A stretch of DNA of 64,000 bases from Otis tarda (GCA_026413225.1 CM048591.1:36859803-36923802); one strand, 5' to 3'. Shown: positions 25,451 to 39,662, counted from the stretch's first letter. Notes: generated from the sequence alone by a model not told the origin. Numbers and translations: made by a program.

Positions 25451-28400
25451 CTTCTTAAGCTAGACTATGCCAGTAAGATCTCCTGGAAGAGGTGAAAGAA
25501 TTGAAGTGAATGAGATGATAGTCCACTTTCTTTCTTTGTGTTGTCTTGCTTAATCAGTCAAAACTTAAACTTAGTAATTCTGCACTAAACTGTGGGTAAT
25601 GAAACATTTCAGTTACGCCTGTGAGAGAAACTCTAAATTCATCCTGAGAGAGGAAACAATACCCTGTTTCTACACGAGTTTTTTATTCATTGTTACTACA
25701 CTGTTGGTATTGGCTTCAACATACCAAAAAAATACAAGACATTCCACATTGCTATTGCCGTATTTTCAAGGAACATCTATCTATTTGTTCCTGCCCTATG
25801 CAGTGAAGAAAAAGTTAATATAATTCATTCTCTTTCATCCTCTGATACAGCAGAAACTTCAGTTATGACAACCAACTTTGTCTTACCAGCCATGTTGCAT
25901 TTGCAGCTCAGGGTAGCTCCAAGCAGAAATAAAAGGCAGAGATAATTTTTTTTTTCTTATAAGTTTTGACAGAGTGATGCAGTATAAGGCTAAACCCTGA
26001 CATGCAACCTTTAAACATTCAAAACTAGTACCAACACTTTGATGGGCCTGCTTGCCTGCTTTTAAGATAAGCACATTAAATGAAATTTCAGCTATGTAGC
26101 ATCCCAAGCATACCCATCTGCTGCTGAGGCATGTATTTGTTTCAGCTACTTAAGCAAATCTTCTTGTCAGTTATTTCAAAGAGAGGGCTTAGAACGTATT
26201 TTACACTTCACTATATTCTCATTATAGCAAAAGTTTAGCCCAAAAGTTACCTGTGTGTGTAAAATGGTCTGCAAAAACTTGTATGTGCTTCAGCACTAGT
26301 CCAGAGAACAGGATGAGCAAAAGCAACTTATCATTCCATCAGCAAAATGAAGATCTAGGTTCTCAGGGCTGTCATAGCCTTTTCTACTGAGGTTTATCAA
26401 GGCTTTTCCAGAGATTAATGAGACAGAACACACTATCAAGGTCAAGACATCTCCCTCCACACCAAGAGGCTGGGACTGCAAAAACACTGGCAACAAAGCA
26501 GAATAAAAATCTTCAGGTAAATTAACAGATGTGATGTATAAAATTCTTACAATTATTAGACTATAGAGGGAAGATGAGCATGTTACTAATGATCCCTTTT
26601 TCAAAAGCAAAACACTGCTGGTTAACACTATTAAAATGTTTTGAGTTTAAATAAGGAATCTGAGCATTTGACTGCCCCCTCTGTATGAATATTTCACCAT
26701 GAGGGCTGAAGTTGTTTCAGATTTCCTACTTACACCAAGTGGAATTGATGCCAGACAGCAGGTTTGCTTGTACAGCTGAGCTGAGTTTACAGCCCTTCTC
26801 ACTTTTATGGACCCGAAGAGCTGACTGACTTGCATGCTTCATCCACTTGAAATACAACCAGGACACAGTGTGGAGAGGAAAACAGTTGCCAAAGTCAGAA
26901 ATGATTAGATTTTCATCAGTTCATTTCAGTAAAGCAAATAGTGTTCCCAGACTGTTTTCAATGGACTGCTGTCAGCTCTTTAAAAACATTTGTTCAGTTC
27001 ATCATGCAATAGGTCATGAGTGTTACTAAGTGTAATGATGATAGCTGGGTAGCTAAAAGTAATGCAATGTCTTTTTATAGATTGCTGAATTTCTGCATCT
27101 CCTGTTATCACAGGAGTTACAGGAAGTACAATACAGAAAAATGATGATCATATGACTACTTTTTAAGAAAGACTTGTGTTATAGGTAAAAGCTCGTCAAA
27201 CAAAAATCATCAGGACTTTCAGCATGAGTCCTGAGAAGTGTTCCAGAGATCACAAGGTTGAAGTCTGACCTTTTGAATTTTTAATCTTATTGTAAGACAT
27301 AATAATAATCATCATCAGTTTTTCATAATGTAACTGGAAAACAAAGTTCAGGTAATTTGCTCAGTCTGATCCAGTAGTTTCAAAATGCCTTACTCCCCTT
27401 TCCCAATGCACAGGAGACATCTGAGTAAACACTACTAAGAGTTCACTCATTTGCCATTGGGTACCAGCCACATTAGTGTGTTTTGGCTTAGGAGTTTTGA
27501 GTCATTTCATCTAGCATTTGAACGTGACCAAGCCTGAGATACAGGATTTCAGCAGCTGAACAGTGCACAGCATCACAGAAAAGCATAGCATATCTTTTCC
27601 CCTTGAAGTATGATGGGAAATTATATAGGCAGAACATAGATTATCTGAGACTGGTACTTGACAGAAAGATTCAAACTCAGCCTTCAGTTACGACAGATGT
27701 CCAAGACTAGGCATCACTGCATATTTCAGCAACTGGAAAAATATATTTAACACAGACTGTACACATACGATGAGAAACCAAGAAGTAAACAAAGCAGCCC
27801 TTGCTTTTGGCCTGTAGTTAAACTATAATTACTTGGCAGAGGTCTTTCTGAGGGTTATGGCTGCATCATGATTATACTTTCCACATGCAAAGAGTATGTC
27901 CAATTTATTGCTGGATTGTACTGTCTAGGGTATTAGAGGTAAAGGTTTTAATTTGCAGGATGCATGTGGGCTGGGTAAGCAGCAGAAGGTGACCAGGGAA
28001 AGCCTTACAAGACCTCCTGCCAGGAAGAGAGGGTATCCAGCATCAGTAAGGGTCAGAAACGTCACAAAGTGGAGACGGTGCATGCTTGACTTAAGTATGG
28101 ACTTTTTCAGTACGTCTAGAGAGACCTATTTGGAATTGCCATCTGGAAAAGCATAGGTTTGTAGATTATTTGTTTAGAAAAATATGTTCAGAGAGAATGA
28201 AATGTATGGTAGATCAACATGCCTGTCCATTTCCACAGGTCATTGAACAGTATCTGGTGCATTCTCTCAAAGGCAGCAGCACAATATACCACCAATCCTA
28301 TTAAAGATGTATGGACAGCAATTCACACAGTACAATGTATTTTTCAGGTTACTGCTGTCTTGTAGCTATGCCAAAGAAAGCACTGCACTCACATTGAAGA

Positions 28401-31400
28401 AAATAACATGCAATGCACTCGTTTGTAGATATACTTTCAGCCAACAGTCTGCATCTAAGCAGGAAGCAAATGGCAATGAAGTAACTTCACAAGTCACCTT
28501 TGAAAGAAATAAGACTTTAGAAAAAAACTCCAAGAGCTAAATTAAGAAGTATTTAAGAACTATCAAAGGCCTTTCTGAAAAATACACAAGTTCAGCACTT
28601 GCACTTCTTTCATCAATAAGCTTGTGCTTATTTTTAAAACAGGCTGTGTTTACATAAAGTAGGAAAGCATTTACAAGGTCATATCATTTCACCACAGCTT
28701 ATGCGTAGTTTGTAGATCACGTTGCATATTCTTGTTTTTCATTTTAACCTTCTAAAACAGATCAACACAAATCAAGAAGCTGAAAGCTAGCTCTGTGCTT
28801 TGCCAGCAGATGCGGTATTGTGTCCTCTGTTAGATTCAGTCCAGGTTTAACTGGATAAAATTTTCATCCCCTGTTCACCAGGGCATCAGACTCGGTGATT
28901 TAATAACTCCTTCTGTTTCTATAAATGGACTGACAAACCATTCACCTAGCATCCAAGACCTCTACTGAAGAGACGGCACTAACTGAAATACTGAGAGTCA
29001 GTTCTAGACACCACATGGTGTTGTTGTGTTGAAGAAGTAAGAATCACTTTAAACCTGTGAAATGTGTCAATCTGTACTATAGCCACAAAAAATTGTCTGG
29101 AAAGTAACCTGGAAAGTAGCTTACTACATGAATAAGATACCAAAAATTGAAATATTTAATAATGACAAAAAGACTCTGTCCGCTTTTAATTAGTATCCTC
29201 AAATAAAATAAAATTATTTGTTACACAGGCCTTAGATATTTTAAGGCCAAGGTATCATTTTCATCTTTGCATTGCAGATCAAAGACTGAAGAAATGTGAC
29301 TTAAGCTGTACTTTTTAAACCAGAGCTTTGGTACAATGTCTGCAAGATACTTAGAACAAGAGCAAAACAGAAAAAAAAATGTTCATTTCTATTTATTCAT
29401 TTAGAAAAGCAATCAAATTTTAAAGAACAAGTTTTATGTTAACAGAAAAAAAAAAAAGAGTTTTGAAGAATACCGTATCTCACTTCCAAACTTTAATCTA
29501 CATTTTGATTAATGATTGATTATAACATCCACTTGGCCTGCTAAGGCTGTACTTTACCCTTACTACAAGGTAGTTAGTTGCGCAATCAAAAACCCAAAAG
29601 ATGTCTTAAGTGACAAGGTAATCATTCTTTTGAGACTATCTTTGAAGGATTTACAGTAGGAGGCTACTGCCTACTTACTGATTTATTATATCCTGTTTCC
29701 TAGCATGAAATTATAAACCATTCATACTATTTCAATGAATAGTCTATTTCAATAATAGTAATTTCAATTAATATTTATGGATTTCTTTATTTGCAAATAG
29801 AAAAAGTCTATCAGAGAATGGATTTATCAGAAGGCAATGAGTTCATGAGCCAAGCGTTGAGAGAACTGCTTATAGTAGACACTCTTCACACTCTGATCTG
29901 GTGGAGATGCTCCACAGGGCATAAGTCCCTGGCTTTGCTCCTTGTTGTCACTGCTACTTATCCACATGATCTTCAGTCTGCTATTTTTGCAGACACATTG
30001 GCTATGTAAAGTTTGATTTTCAGATATACTGAAAATTTACTGCAGCAATCAAAGTCAAATATTCTCTAAGTTCATGAATAATACTGGAAGATCTAGCTCT
30101 AACACTTTGCACCTTACACAGTTGCTTGCACCTGTTCAGAACTGAGGTTAATGAAACCTACCCCCTGAGCTGAATAGTACTTTGTACTCTATTCAAAAGT
30201 GATGGAAAGCCATGAAAATGCTGTGATTAGTTTCACTGAATGTATGACCAAATGCTTTGAGGCCAATAGTTACAGTAGAATGACCAAAACTGTTTACAGG
30301 GGTTTTACTAATCATACAAGTCCATGCTTCTTTGGTGATCCGTTTCTGTGGTGTTTCTAGGTGGGTTTTTCAGAGGCTTCTGAATTTTGTTGTGGGCCAG
30401 GGGTGACGATTGCCAAGCCACTGTCTAACCGTATTGCATGCTCCTCAGTGTACTATGATTTCACAAGGCATAATAGACTCCATGGTGGTCTCAGCTAAAT
30501 TTCATTGCATGGCTATAAAACAGTTCCACGGATGAATTTGTTAGTCTTGGATTATATATGTATCAATGCAAAAACATCGATGTAATGTGGTTAGCTGTTG
30601 TTTCTACATGCAATGATGTCATGACATAATATGACAAGCCATAGAAGTGATGAAGCATTTAACCATTTTCCTCCTGGGACTTTGCACTTTTAGTGTCTGA
30701 AAGATACATCAATTCCCTGTGGTCTTACTTGAGTATCACAGCCCTTTTGGCAGTACAGGAACATAAAACATGCCACACCAGAATACAGTAACCTTCTGCT
30801 TATAGCAAAAATGTCGTGGAGCAATTTTTCTTTCTTTTTTATGCTCCTTCCAGAATTCTTGGTGACAGTATTAAAATTGTAAAATTACTAGTAAAATAAA
30901 CAGCATAAAAAAATTTTTAACCACTACATAAAACTTGAGCAAGTTTTACCAGCATGTCTGCAGCATAAAAGTCAGTTGACATTAAATGTGTTATTTGATG
31001 AAACAGCAGAGTAAGCTACAGACTAGCTAAGAAATCTGTGCATTATCAGGGTCTGATGTAAGCCTACACTGTGGCTTTTCACCAGCTCTAAGGAAAAAGG
31101 GCTCAAATGATCACGCCATTTGTGTAGATACTCTGCTTCACTTCCTGCCCAAACAACATCTGAGATTTTGCTGGGGGACAAGGAATCATCTGTGAAAAGG
31201 TGGCACCTCTGGGACCTGCTCAGGGAAGCAGAGAGCTGCCAAAAGATAACACCTCTGCCTGTGGCCATGGGAGGTTGTGAGGGCTGGTTGACTGTGGGGA
31301 ACTCCCAGAGGAATGAAGAAAACTCCCAGGAAAAACTTCGACTGCAACTGATGACAGCTTACATTAGGCACAAGAGAGGCTTGCTGCAGGACAAATCCAT

Positions 31401-32273
31401 TATTGCGTCAGCGGCTGCAGCCTCCAGCTAAGCTTTTGTTTGGATGGTTGACCAATGCTCTTCTGCATTGCCAGTACAGGTGGACAGATCCATAAATGCT
31501 CCTAATAATAATTTAGTAGTCTCAACTCCCAAAGACAAAAGAAAGTTGAGTTCTCCTTCAAACATCTTCTCCCCCATGCCCTGCAGCCTCCATATCCATA
31601 GCTAACTTCAGTGACTCCTAAGCTGCCCATGAAGCATCTCTTTAGATCTCAGCCACTAACACTGGAAACATTTGCTTTTAACTCTGAAACAAGAATTGCC
31701 TCTGAATACACGGGATTTAACACTCAACACACACAATTCCCGTATCTTTTGTCAGTGACTCCTTGACTGTTTTAAATGTTTAGACGTCAGATTTTGGTTA
31801 ACATTTTCTCTTCAGGATCCCCATCTCCTCCCATCCTCCTGAGCTAGGCATATAAAGTATTCGCAAATCAAAGAAGGTGAACACACCACTCAAGGAGTTT
31901 TACTACAAAAAAAAAAAAAGGTGAAGTTTTGAAAAGGCAAATAAACTTTACATTTCTTTGGGAAAAAAAAACTGCCCAGATGTCTGCAACCTTCTGCTCC
32001 ATTTCCATTAAATATGAGGTAGCTGAGAATAAGTCAAGGGAGATTTAAAATCACAGCAATGTTATTCACTGTGCAGATGTCTATTTTATCCAATTCTTCG
32101 CATTATGATCCATAGCAAAAGAGATTCCTTTGCCTTTAAAAACAGAAAAAATATCACATGTGAAGCTACATCCTGAATGCAACTAACAACCCAGTGCAGG
32201 TGCATCTAATGGGGAACATTGCCAAGAACTTGAGAACTTTGACATTTGGTTTTACAGGAGCGAGGGCCTGACT
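25451..32273. other. Intergenic DNA, nothing recognised
   Basis: AT-rich sequence with no recognised gene or repeat. Frames of 80-110 codons at 26296-26628 (minus) and 31120-31431 (plus) lack similarity to families I know. A short A-run occurs near 31906-31918. Confidence 0.5.
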
Positions 32274-32366
32274 CATGCAAATTGATCGGCCAGTCCTTTG
32301 GCTGGTGGGGGCCCACCAGCTCCTGGACACAAGAGTGTCAGCGCACTTTTCGTCAGCGCACTTTGT
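32274..32366 (+). repeat. Near-palindrome and short tandem duplication
   Basis: GCTGGTGG...CCACCAGC at about 32301-32320 forms an 8-bp stem with a four-base loop. Just after it, GTCAGCGCACTTT occurs twice (about 32337-32349 and 32353-32365). An AATAAA follows on the plus strand near 32397. Together these could be a piece of an LTR or transcript end, but I cannot assign it. Confidence 0.7.
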
Positions 32367-32684
32367 GTATTTCATTGCTCTTCACAGACCTCTTTCAATA
32401 AAAGAAAGCAGAAACCAAGCAAGTGGAAGCTTTCCCTGTTCATTTAATTCACTTTGTCTTGTTCACTAACTGCAACACGAAAATAAAGACAGACGCACTT
32501 TCTCTTCTTTTCCTCTTTTCAATCTTATTACCCCCTACTCAAATTAGTCATCAAGCCGCTCCTGTGCATCGTTAATGGTTGAAGAGAACAACCGCCTTGG
32601 CTAGAGAGTAAAAATGAAGACTGTGTAGTGAAGTCTGGGGTTCATAAGTCAACAAACTTTCTGTAAAAACTAGCTAGTCCTTAC

Positions 32685-32736
32685 CTGTCAGCTGTGCGGT
32701 TTCCTTTGCCTTCCTCTCAAGGATTTTCAGCGGCTC
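32685..32736 (-). other. Candidate exon C of an unknown minus-strand transcript
   Basis: A 52-base segment with a strong acceptor (TTTCTCACAG) on its 5' side and a strong donor (CAG|GTAAGG) on its 3' side, read on the minus strand. It is open in one frame, translating as EPLKILERKAKETAQLT, which I do not recognise. It lies about 19 kb beyond the MLLT3 stop codon on the same strand. It could be an exon of a long noncoding RNA, of an unknown gene, or chance. Confidence 0.35.
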
Positions 32737-34299
32737 CTGTGAGAAACAAGGCATTGCATTGTAAACAACCCAGCCTGACAGGGATTTCAGTATTATAAGC
32801 AGTTAAAATGAGCAGCAGTATAATAATTATATACTCCCCATGGTCTCATATATTAAACCTCCTAGTCCCCTCTAACTAAGAAAAGGGAGACTCTTTGATC
32901 TCACATTATTTTTAAGAGCTTGTGGTGAAAACTAGCGTGCAACTAAGTGAAATATAATGGATGCTTACACATATATATACACAAAAAAAACCCTGTAGCA
33001 ATGTCTTGCTTTCAAGATTGCTGTGGTGGCAGCAGCCACTGGCAACATTCAAGTGGTTGTTTTGCTTATTTGAGTGTTTATATGTTAGAGTCTCAGTGCA
33101 GGGCTGATGCTGATGGGCATGAATGCAGTTACATGGAGATCAAAAAACACAAAGATGTTTCAAAGATTGCAAAGGCTGGAAGAAAAGGTTTAACTGAATG
33201 CAACCACACTGTTCCATTAGTTTGAAGAGAAACATAAACAAACTGCAGGCTTCTAGGTATCTAATTCCATTTTAGGAAAACTAAGACTGTGAACTCTCAC
33301 TTGCTTTAAAGGGAATAACACAGGAACATAAGATACTTGCCGGCATAGAATTACTCACACTATTCAAACTGCCTGTAAGTAGATTAATGTGTTTTGTGCC
33401 ATTAACTTCAAACATCCCTGTTCTTCACATCTCACAGTGGCAAGATTACCCAGTAAAACAAAGACAATAAAAAAATGTAATCAGCTGGGGTAACTTTCTT
33501 TTATGCTCTGCATATTTATGCATCATTTGTTTTTAAAATCAAATTTCACTCAACCGACCACCCGCCTAGTTTCCTACTGCAATTATATTTTATTGCTCCT
33601 TGAAAGAGTGGGGTTATTATTATTAGCCACTAGTAAATTTTTACATCCTCACTAAAATCAGTGGCAGCCTAGGAGAGACCTTTCTTCCCCCACCAAACCA
33701 TTGCATCTCATCTAATTTAAAGCCTAGTGTCTCCATCTTCTTTCGTTTTTTCACCCAGGCTTTAATTTTGGCACAGTGTTAGATGTATGTAACGGCATGG
33801 AGGAAACACAGAGCCTGTGTGGGGTGGGGAAGGTGGGAAGAAGGGGGAAGCAGAATGAGAAAAGCATGAAAGCACTCTTGAGATTACAGATGGGGTTACA
33901 ACGTCAGGCACAGAAAAGCAGCCTGGTTGCTGTTTGGAGCTGCAGCCCTGGGGACACCAGAGCACAAAACTGGAAGGTGACACTAGTTGCCCAAACAGCT
34001 CTTTGGACACCTGCTGCCGGGGGTCAGTCATGCATGGCTGGGAGTTCTCCGGCAGGGGCAATGCACCTCTACGCAGAGGAAAGAGCAGGTCAGAGGCTAC
34101 AGCTGTCTACGGACAACATCTCTCAGAGCATGAACAACCTTCAGGTCTGCACTCAGGTACCATTAGCAAGGTCAAGAGAGAGTGGTGGCCTCAACTTACT
34201 CTCTCGGGCACTGCAACACAGTGTTTTCAGGCTCCTGTAGGCAAGTACTTTCCTTAAACATCAATTTTAAAATTGGTAAGCTGAAAATAAAAGTCTTAC

Positions 34300-34420
34300 T
34301 GTTCATTTTATGTCCACAGCCCACTGCTGCTGAAGGAGCGCTGCAAACGCCAAGCTGACCCAGAAAAGCCACTCATCCTGTTCCACCTTGCTATTACTCT
34401 GCTCCTTGACAGCTTCCATC
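34300..34420 (-). other. Candidate exon B with a short ORF, unknown transcript
   Basis: A 121-base minus-strand segment with a reasonable acceptor (TTCAAAGTCCAG) and a donor of the form ACA|GTAAGA. It opens with an ATG in strong context (AGGATGG) and encodes 38 residues, beginning MEAVKEQSNSKVEQDEW and continuing with a hydrophobic stretch, then a stop just before the donor. I know no protein like it. The stop inside the segment makes a conventional multi-exon coding role unlikely unless this is the last coding exon. Confidence 0.3.
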
Positions 34421-36336
34421 CTGGACTTTGAACCAGGAGAAAGACATAACAGCTAGAATCAAAGCAAAAGAGAAGAGAAAGGAATCAAGATTGGGGAAAA
34501 AAAAAACATACTAGAAGAAAGAATTTTAAGTTTTTTAAAAGCCAGTACATGAGTAATGTTTCAAAGAAATTTTAATGAAAGACAAAAGTCCTGAAACTAC
34601 TTAATATTCCAAATCAGTAACAGACTCATGTTTGCACACGCATCTGTATAAACAGTATACATATTTACTCATGAGCTCTCACAAAGACACTTAAATATGA
34701 TTTAATTGTTCCTTTTTTCTTCTTTTTTTTTTTTTAACTACTGAAACCATCTCCTTTAATTGCATGCCAAGGCCTGAGAGAGTTTAGTGCCACTTGAAAA
34801 CATTGCCCAAACAAGCGAGCCAATTAGATTAATTGGCACCAGAGGTACTGTGTCCTTTTGGATAACACTCAGATGGGAAAAAACTCTCAACGCTTAGTAG
34901 TTTTAAAGTTGTGTTTGTAAAGCCTTGTTTTCTTTAAGGATTGTGTCTGTGTACCATGCTGCTATCGATTTCCACAGAAGATGAATGGGATATACACATC
35001 CTGTCACAATGTGTATCCACAAAATACCTTCCAGACCCAGAAATACAGACTCTGAAAAATATTTATTACTTCCCATTTTCAGTCACATAACAAGTCAGAA
35101 AACTGTGCATGCTTCTGGAGAAAAGAGGGTAGAGGAGAGGCACACAAAACAATCTCTCAAATAATTAGCAGATTATTTATACCCATGTTTCAGCAGTGCC
35201 ATAAATTAATCAATACTTAGGCTTACACATAGGTTCCAGGTTCCAACTTCCAAAAATTCTCTACTTTTTCAGTCTTTTTTTTCTTTAGTCCTCACCTTGT
35301 AATACCCTAGGGAATTTCAGTAGGAATTTTCTTTTGGGGTTGGCAACATACAATCCTTAAAGATACTCAATATTTCACAGCATCACACGCCTTCTCATTC
35401 CTATGTTGCTGTTGAAGAGTTCAGACTATCTGCATCTTATACAAGTTGCACTAGACAGCTGCAAGTGCTCAAAGGACTTCCACAGTTGCAATAAGTGGCT
35501 GGGCATCACGGGCTGAAACATCTAGCCCCAACAGCTATTGCAGAGCTGGTGGCATATTTGAGAAGTTCTGTAGCTCTTTTAACCATGCCTAATACCTCTG
35601 AACTCACCCTGTTCAACTGAGAACCAATGAAAGAAAGAAGTGATCAGCTGTAAATGAATAATAAAACCAGCTTCAGAAGTCCCCTGTGAGGTAAAGGAAT
35701 ATTCCCACTTTAACTAGTACTGAAAAAACAACAGTTTGACCACAGCCAGAGAGTAGCACTTTGTGGAAGCCGCATTATGTTCCCACAATCCTTCCCACTT
35801 TGTGGGCTGTGCATAAATTTGTGTCTCTTCACCAAATTTGGAGTGAGCAGAGAAGATACTGTCAGCTCAGCAGGACTGGTAACTTGGTGGCAAGCAGTTA
35901 GCAAGGATAGAGTAGTTGCAGTTCTCAGGTTTCAAAACCCTTTAAAAAATTTAACCTGACTACATAAATGACCCGTTACTTTGGTCCCATATGGCACCAT
36001 AAGAAAAGGGGAAAAAAAAATCCCCAAACCTTCCCATGATAGCTATTTTTTTTTGCTATAGCACAGGTTTGTAGTAACTGAATGATGAGATCACTGATCA
36101 TGAACCCTGCACACTTTAAAACCCAGGCAGATCTCCTACTTTGATGAGGAATTGCTATGAGACATGAGAACAGGCTACGGCCCATGTACAAAAGAAAATG
36201 GATTATTTTGATCACATGTAAGATAATCCTTCCCAGACTGGTGACAAGAGAAGTGTCAGGAAAAATGAACCGAATTTCTTCATAATAAGATCACGAACTA
36301 TCCTCAGCTTTCAATCTCAGATGTGAAAACATTTAC

Positions 36337-36418
36337 CTTGCAGACCTTTTCAATGAATGCACTTTCCAGGCCAAGGTCTGTGATGGTGTGGCACTGTCTG
36401 GAGTCAGACCTGGGCTGT
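36337..36418 (-). other. Candidate exon A, unknown minus-strand transcript
   Basis: An 82-base minus-strand segment ending in a strong donor (AAG|GTAAAT). The acceptor side (GGCTAG) has a poor pyrimidine tract, so this may equally be the 3' part of a first exon. If spliced to the segment at 34300-34420, one frame stays open from here through the ATG there. No similarity recognised. Confidence 0.25.
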
Positions 36419-39369
36419 CTAGCCAACGAACAATGAGCTAATGGGGGCTCATTGAAAGGGAATAGTGTTTGATTCTGTTTCAATCATTTGATCTGTTTGT
36501 TTCCAAAAGCACAGCACTCAGATTGAATAGGTTGGCGTTTCTAACTTTCCCCGGTACAATAGAGCTTTTGAAACTGGCACACTGCTTGCAACATATTCAA
36601 TGCAGTTACTCCTGGGCTTCTCAATTTTTTTTTGGTTTTTATTACCCGAATTATATCTTATTTAGATGGCAAATTCTCCATGATGTTTAGACATCTGTGG
36701 AGTGTTGTGCCTGCTCACAGTGCTTGTATAAGCTATACTTTGATCTCTAAAGTATTATAAAAGTGATTTACAGTGAGTGACAATATGTGATTTAATAACT
36801 GTTTCGGTTAAGGCCGTAGGGTATATAGTAAACATCTTGCCTGCAAAACCTATTTCAGCTACTGTGGCTCTCTGCAGATCCATAAAAAATCATGTGTTTA
36901 GTTACTTAAATTCAGAGACTAAACAAATTCTCCTGAAAGTTTCAGATGCTGTAAAGAGACCACACTATTAACTATTAATTTAACCATCAACAACTATTAA
37001 ATTTTCATTAAAAGATTTATTTTTACGCAATCAACATTTAATGCTTTCAGCAACAGTAAGAAAACACAACCCCAAACTCCCAAGTGTTCACAAAGGATAG
37101 TAGTTGGGCTTTGTGTGATAAGAAAAGTTTTAAAAAAAAAAGCCAAACATCCCCAGCTTTTAGGCAAAAGCAGTAGACAAAACACTTAAATATTTTCAGA
37201 TGCATTACAATTTCAGACTAATCCTGTATGCAGGTTGTACAGAAGCATAGCAAATTGAATGAATTAGCTGTATACTCTCACTGTGATACAGAATGGGTGT
37301 GTGTTGACATACCGTAGTTGACTTCTTTACTCTTCTGTTTCTCAGTTTATCAAACCACTCTCGGGACTGTTGTGAAGATTATATGTCAAATGTATAGAAA
37401 CCTGCTGTTTTATCTTTGTTGCTTGAGGTCAGAACTCATGGTCCAATATCATTATATACTCAGGCAACTTACATTCAATAATAGGAATCAACAGCACATG
37501 GGTGTTATGCGAAAGGCCCTATACTATGGTACACGATTTGGACAATACAGGGGGAGATCCACTACAATGACAAATCCATAAAAAACTTACATACATGAAG
37601 AACAAAACAGAGTAAAAGCCTCAGTGACTGTGAGACCCTTTTGAAAAGTGATGTTAACGTCGCTCATATACTGTGGAAAATGTTACTATGTTGTTTTGGC
37701 AAAAATCTTGAAAAGGTTGTTATTCCTGTGCACTTCCAGAGATGGCAGAAGAGTGAGGTACAGAATCCTTAGTGCTTTTCTTTCATCTCAGAAAACAGAG
37801 TGCAAGCCTCGACTTTGCCGCCTTTAAAGATAATGCTCAATACAGAATACGTTAGATTGGCTAAAAAGAAATTACTTCTCTCTCACATTGCAGCATTGGG
37901 GGTTGAAATACAAGGCAGAGTGGTATGAGTGCTATTTTTTGTTCCTGTTGTTTTGATCAGGAAAAGAAAGAAAAAGAAAAGAAAAACCACCACAGGTAAA
38001 CTGGAGGATTACCAATAGACATTAAGTAGGACATAATGAGTCAGTAGCTCTGCTGAGAGTTTAATAAAGACACCATTGTTATGCCACACAACAGGGGCAA
38101 AAGGTTAATCAGAGGTAAGAGTATACTAACATTTAGGGACAGTAAAATATATTAAACATTCTGAAATATAGAAAAAGGTCACTTTTGAACTTTTTCACCT
38201 TTCTTCTTTGGCATCTTCACCTGCCCTGGAACAAATCAAGATATCCTGATCTCATTAAATGACTGCTTAACTTGTTTTCCTCAGAAATGCATTCCATACA
38301 GTCATTTGCCAAGTGAAGAAATACGGTCAGTTTTCTATATTGATTAAATTTTCTAGAGTACAGTTTGCATTTGTGTTTCAGCTTTTGAATCCCAGAAAAA
38401 GTTGTGATAATGTCAGATTTAAAGCCCCTGTATTGGGACTTTGAAAGTGTCCACAAAACTATGCCTGATATTCTTCAACTTGAAACTACTCTCTGAAGAT
38501 CGGCCTCACAAAGCCCCATTTTCTTAGTTCACGTCTCCTTCCCACTAATAAATTAACATGCCTTCACCCAAACCAGCGCTTTGAATTTTTTCTACTAATG
38601 AAAGTAAATTCTAGCAGTAGTGTTAATGCCTCATCCACCCTCATCTCAGTTGCATATCTGTCAACACCCTGCATTCCTGCCTCTCTATAGTACCATCTCC
38701 ACTCCTAATTTTTTTTTTTCTGGTATTCCACTTGAAAACAACTAGCCACATGAAAGCTCATTCCATCCTTCCTATTAACAGACACACAGTATCTTTCCTC
38801 TCCGCCTGTTTGCCTACAGGCAGGACAGTTGGGAAGAGACTGTTCCCTGTTCTTGCCACAGCTCCTTGGTGAGGGCACTCCATGTGCCCCCCTTCCCTGC
38901 AGGAGACAAAACCAGCAACTTCAAGAGGGCATCACCATTAATCAGTTTTCAACCTTGGTATTACAGCTGTTCATGCCTTCAACTCATTCATCTTCCTCTT
39001 CTTTGAGTATGTACCTGTACCCTTCACACAGCACCAGCACTGCAAATTAGTATCTTCCCCATTTACTCTACTGTGTGATCAGCCTCATGTTTGACGAGCA
39101 CATGTTAAATGTTTCACCAGTTTTCTAATGGTCTCATTTCTATTGTCCTCACCTTCCAATTTAGAGGAAATTAGACATTTGTAACTCCTTAATTTAGAAT
39201 ACATTTCAGTTGAGTTCTCAGTGCTCAATGGCAAGATGTTTTATAGTGGTCAGTTTTGAAATACAGTGACTACTGGGTGCTCTCTAAATGGTTTATATTT
39301 GTTCTGGCTTCCATGGAAGTTTAGAGGTCAAATTTGGACACAGCTTTTCAGACCTTCTGGACCATTCTG
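36419..39369. other. Intergenic DNA, nothing recognised
   Basis: No gene or known repeat recognised. A short purine-rich run lies near 37962-37990 and a T-run near 38710. Confidence 0.5.
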
Positions 39370-39662
39370 GACCATGCTGATCTCCTCTCTCTGACAACCA
39401 GTGATAGGACACGTGGAAATGGAATGAAACTGTATCAGGGGAAGTTCAGATTGGACATTAGGAAACGCTTCCTCACTGAGAGGGTGGTCAGCTGCTGGAA
39501 CGGGCTCCCCAGCGACACGGTCATGGCACCAAGCCTGTGAGAGTTCAAGGAGCGTCCAGGCAATGCTCTTATGGTTCAGCATTAGGTGATCCTGCAAGGA
39601 GCAGGGAGTTGGACTTGATGATCCTTATGGGCCCCTTCCAACTTGAGATATTCTCTGATTCC
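39370..39662 (+). mobile_element. CR1 LINE 3' end of a second subfamily
   Basis: The segment codes for [20 protein letters not shown] in plus orientation, the CR1 ORF2 C-terminus. It is followed by the 3'UTR block GGACTTGATGATCCTTATGG and a decayed tail ATATTCTCTGATTC. The 3'UTR wording differs from the GGTTGGACTAGATGG type at 24.3 kb, so it belongs to a different CR1 subfamily. Confidence 0.92.

Noticed and set aside
27953-28156. Plus-strand TTTGCAG followed by an open frame, exon-like at first sight
   Set aside because: The only strong donor lies 16 bases after the acceptor and the frame has no similarity.
33776-34240. 154-codon plus frame
   Set aside because: Compositionally noncoding, no splice sites or similarity, and overlapped by an equally long frame in another phase.
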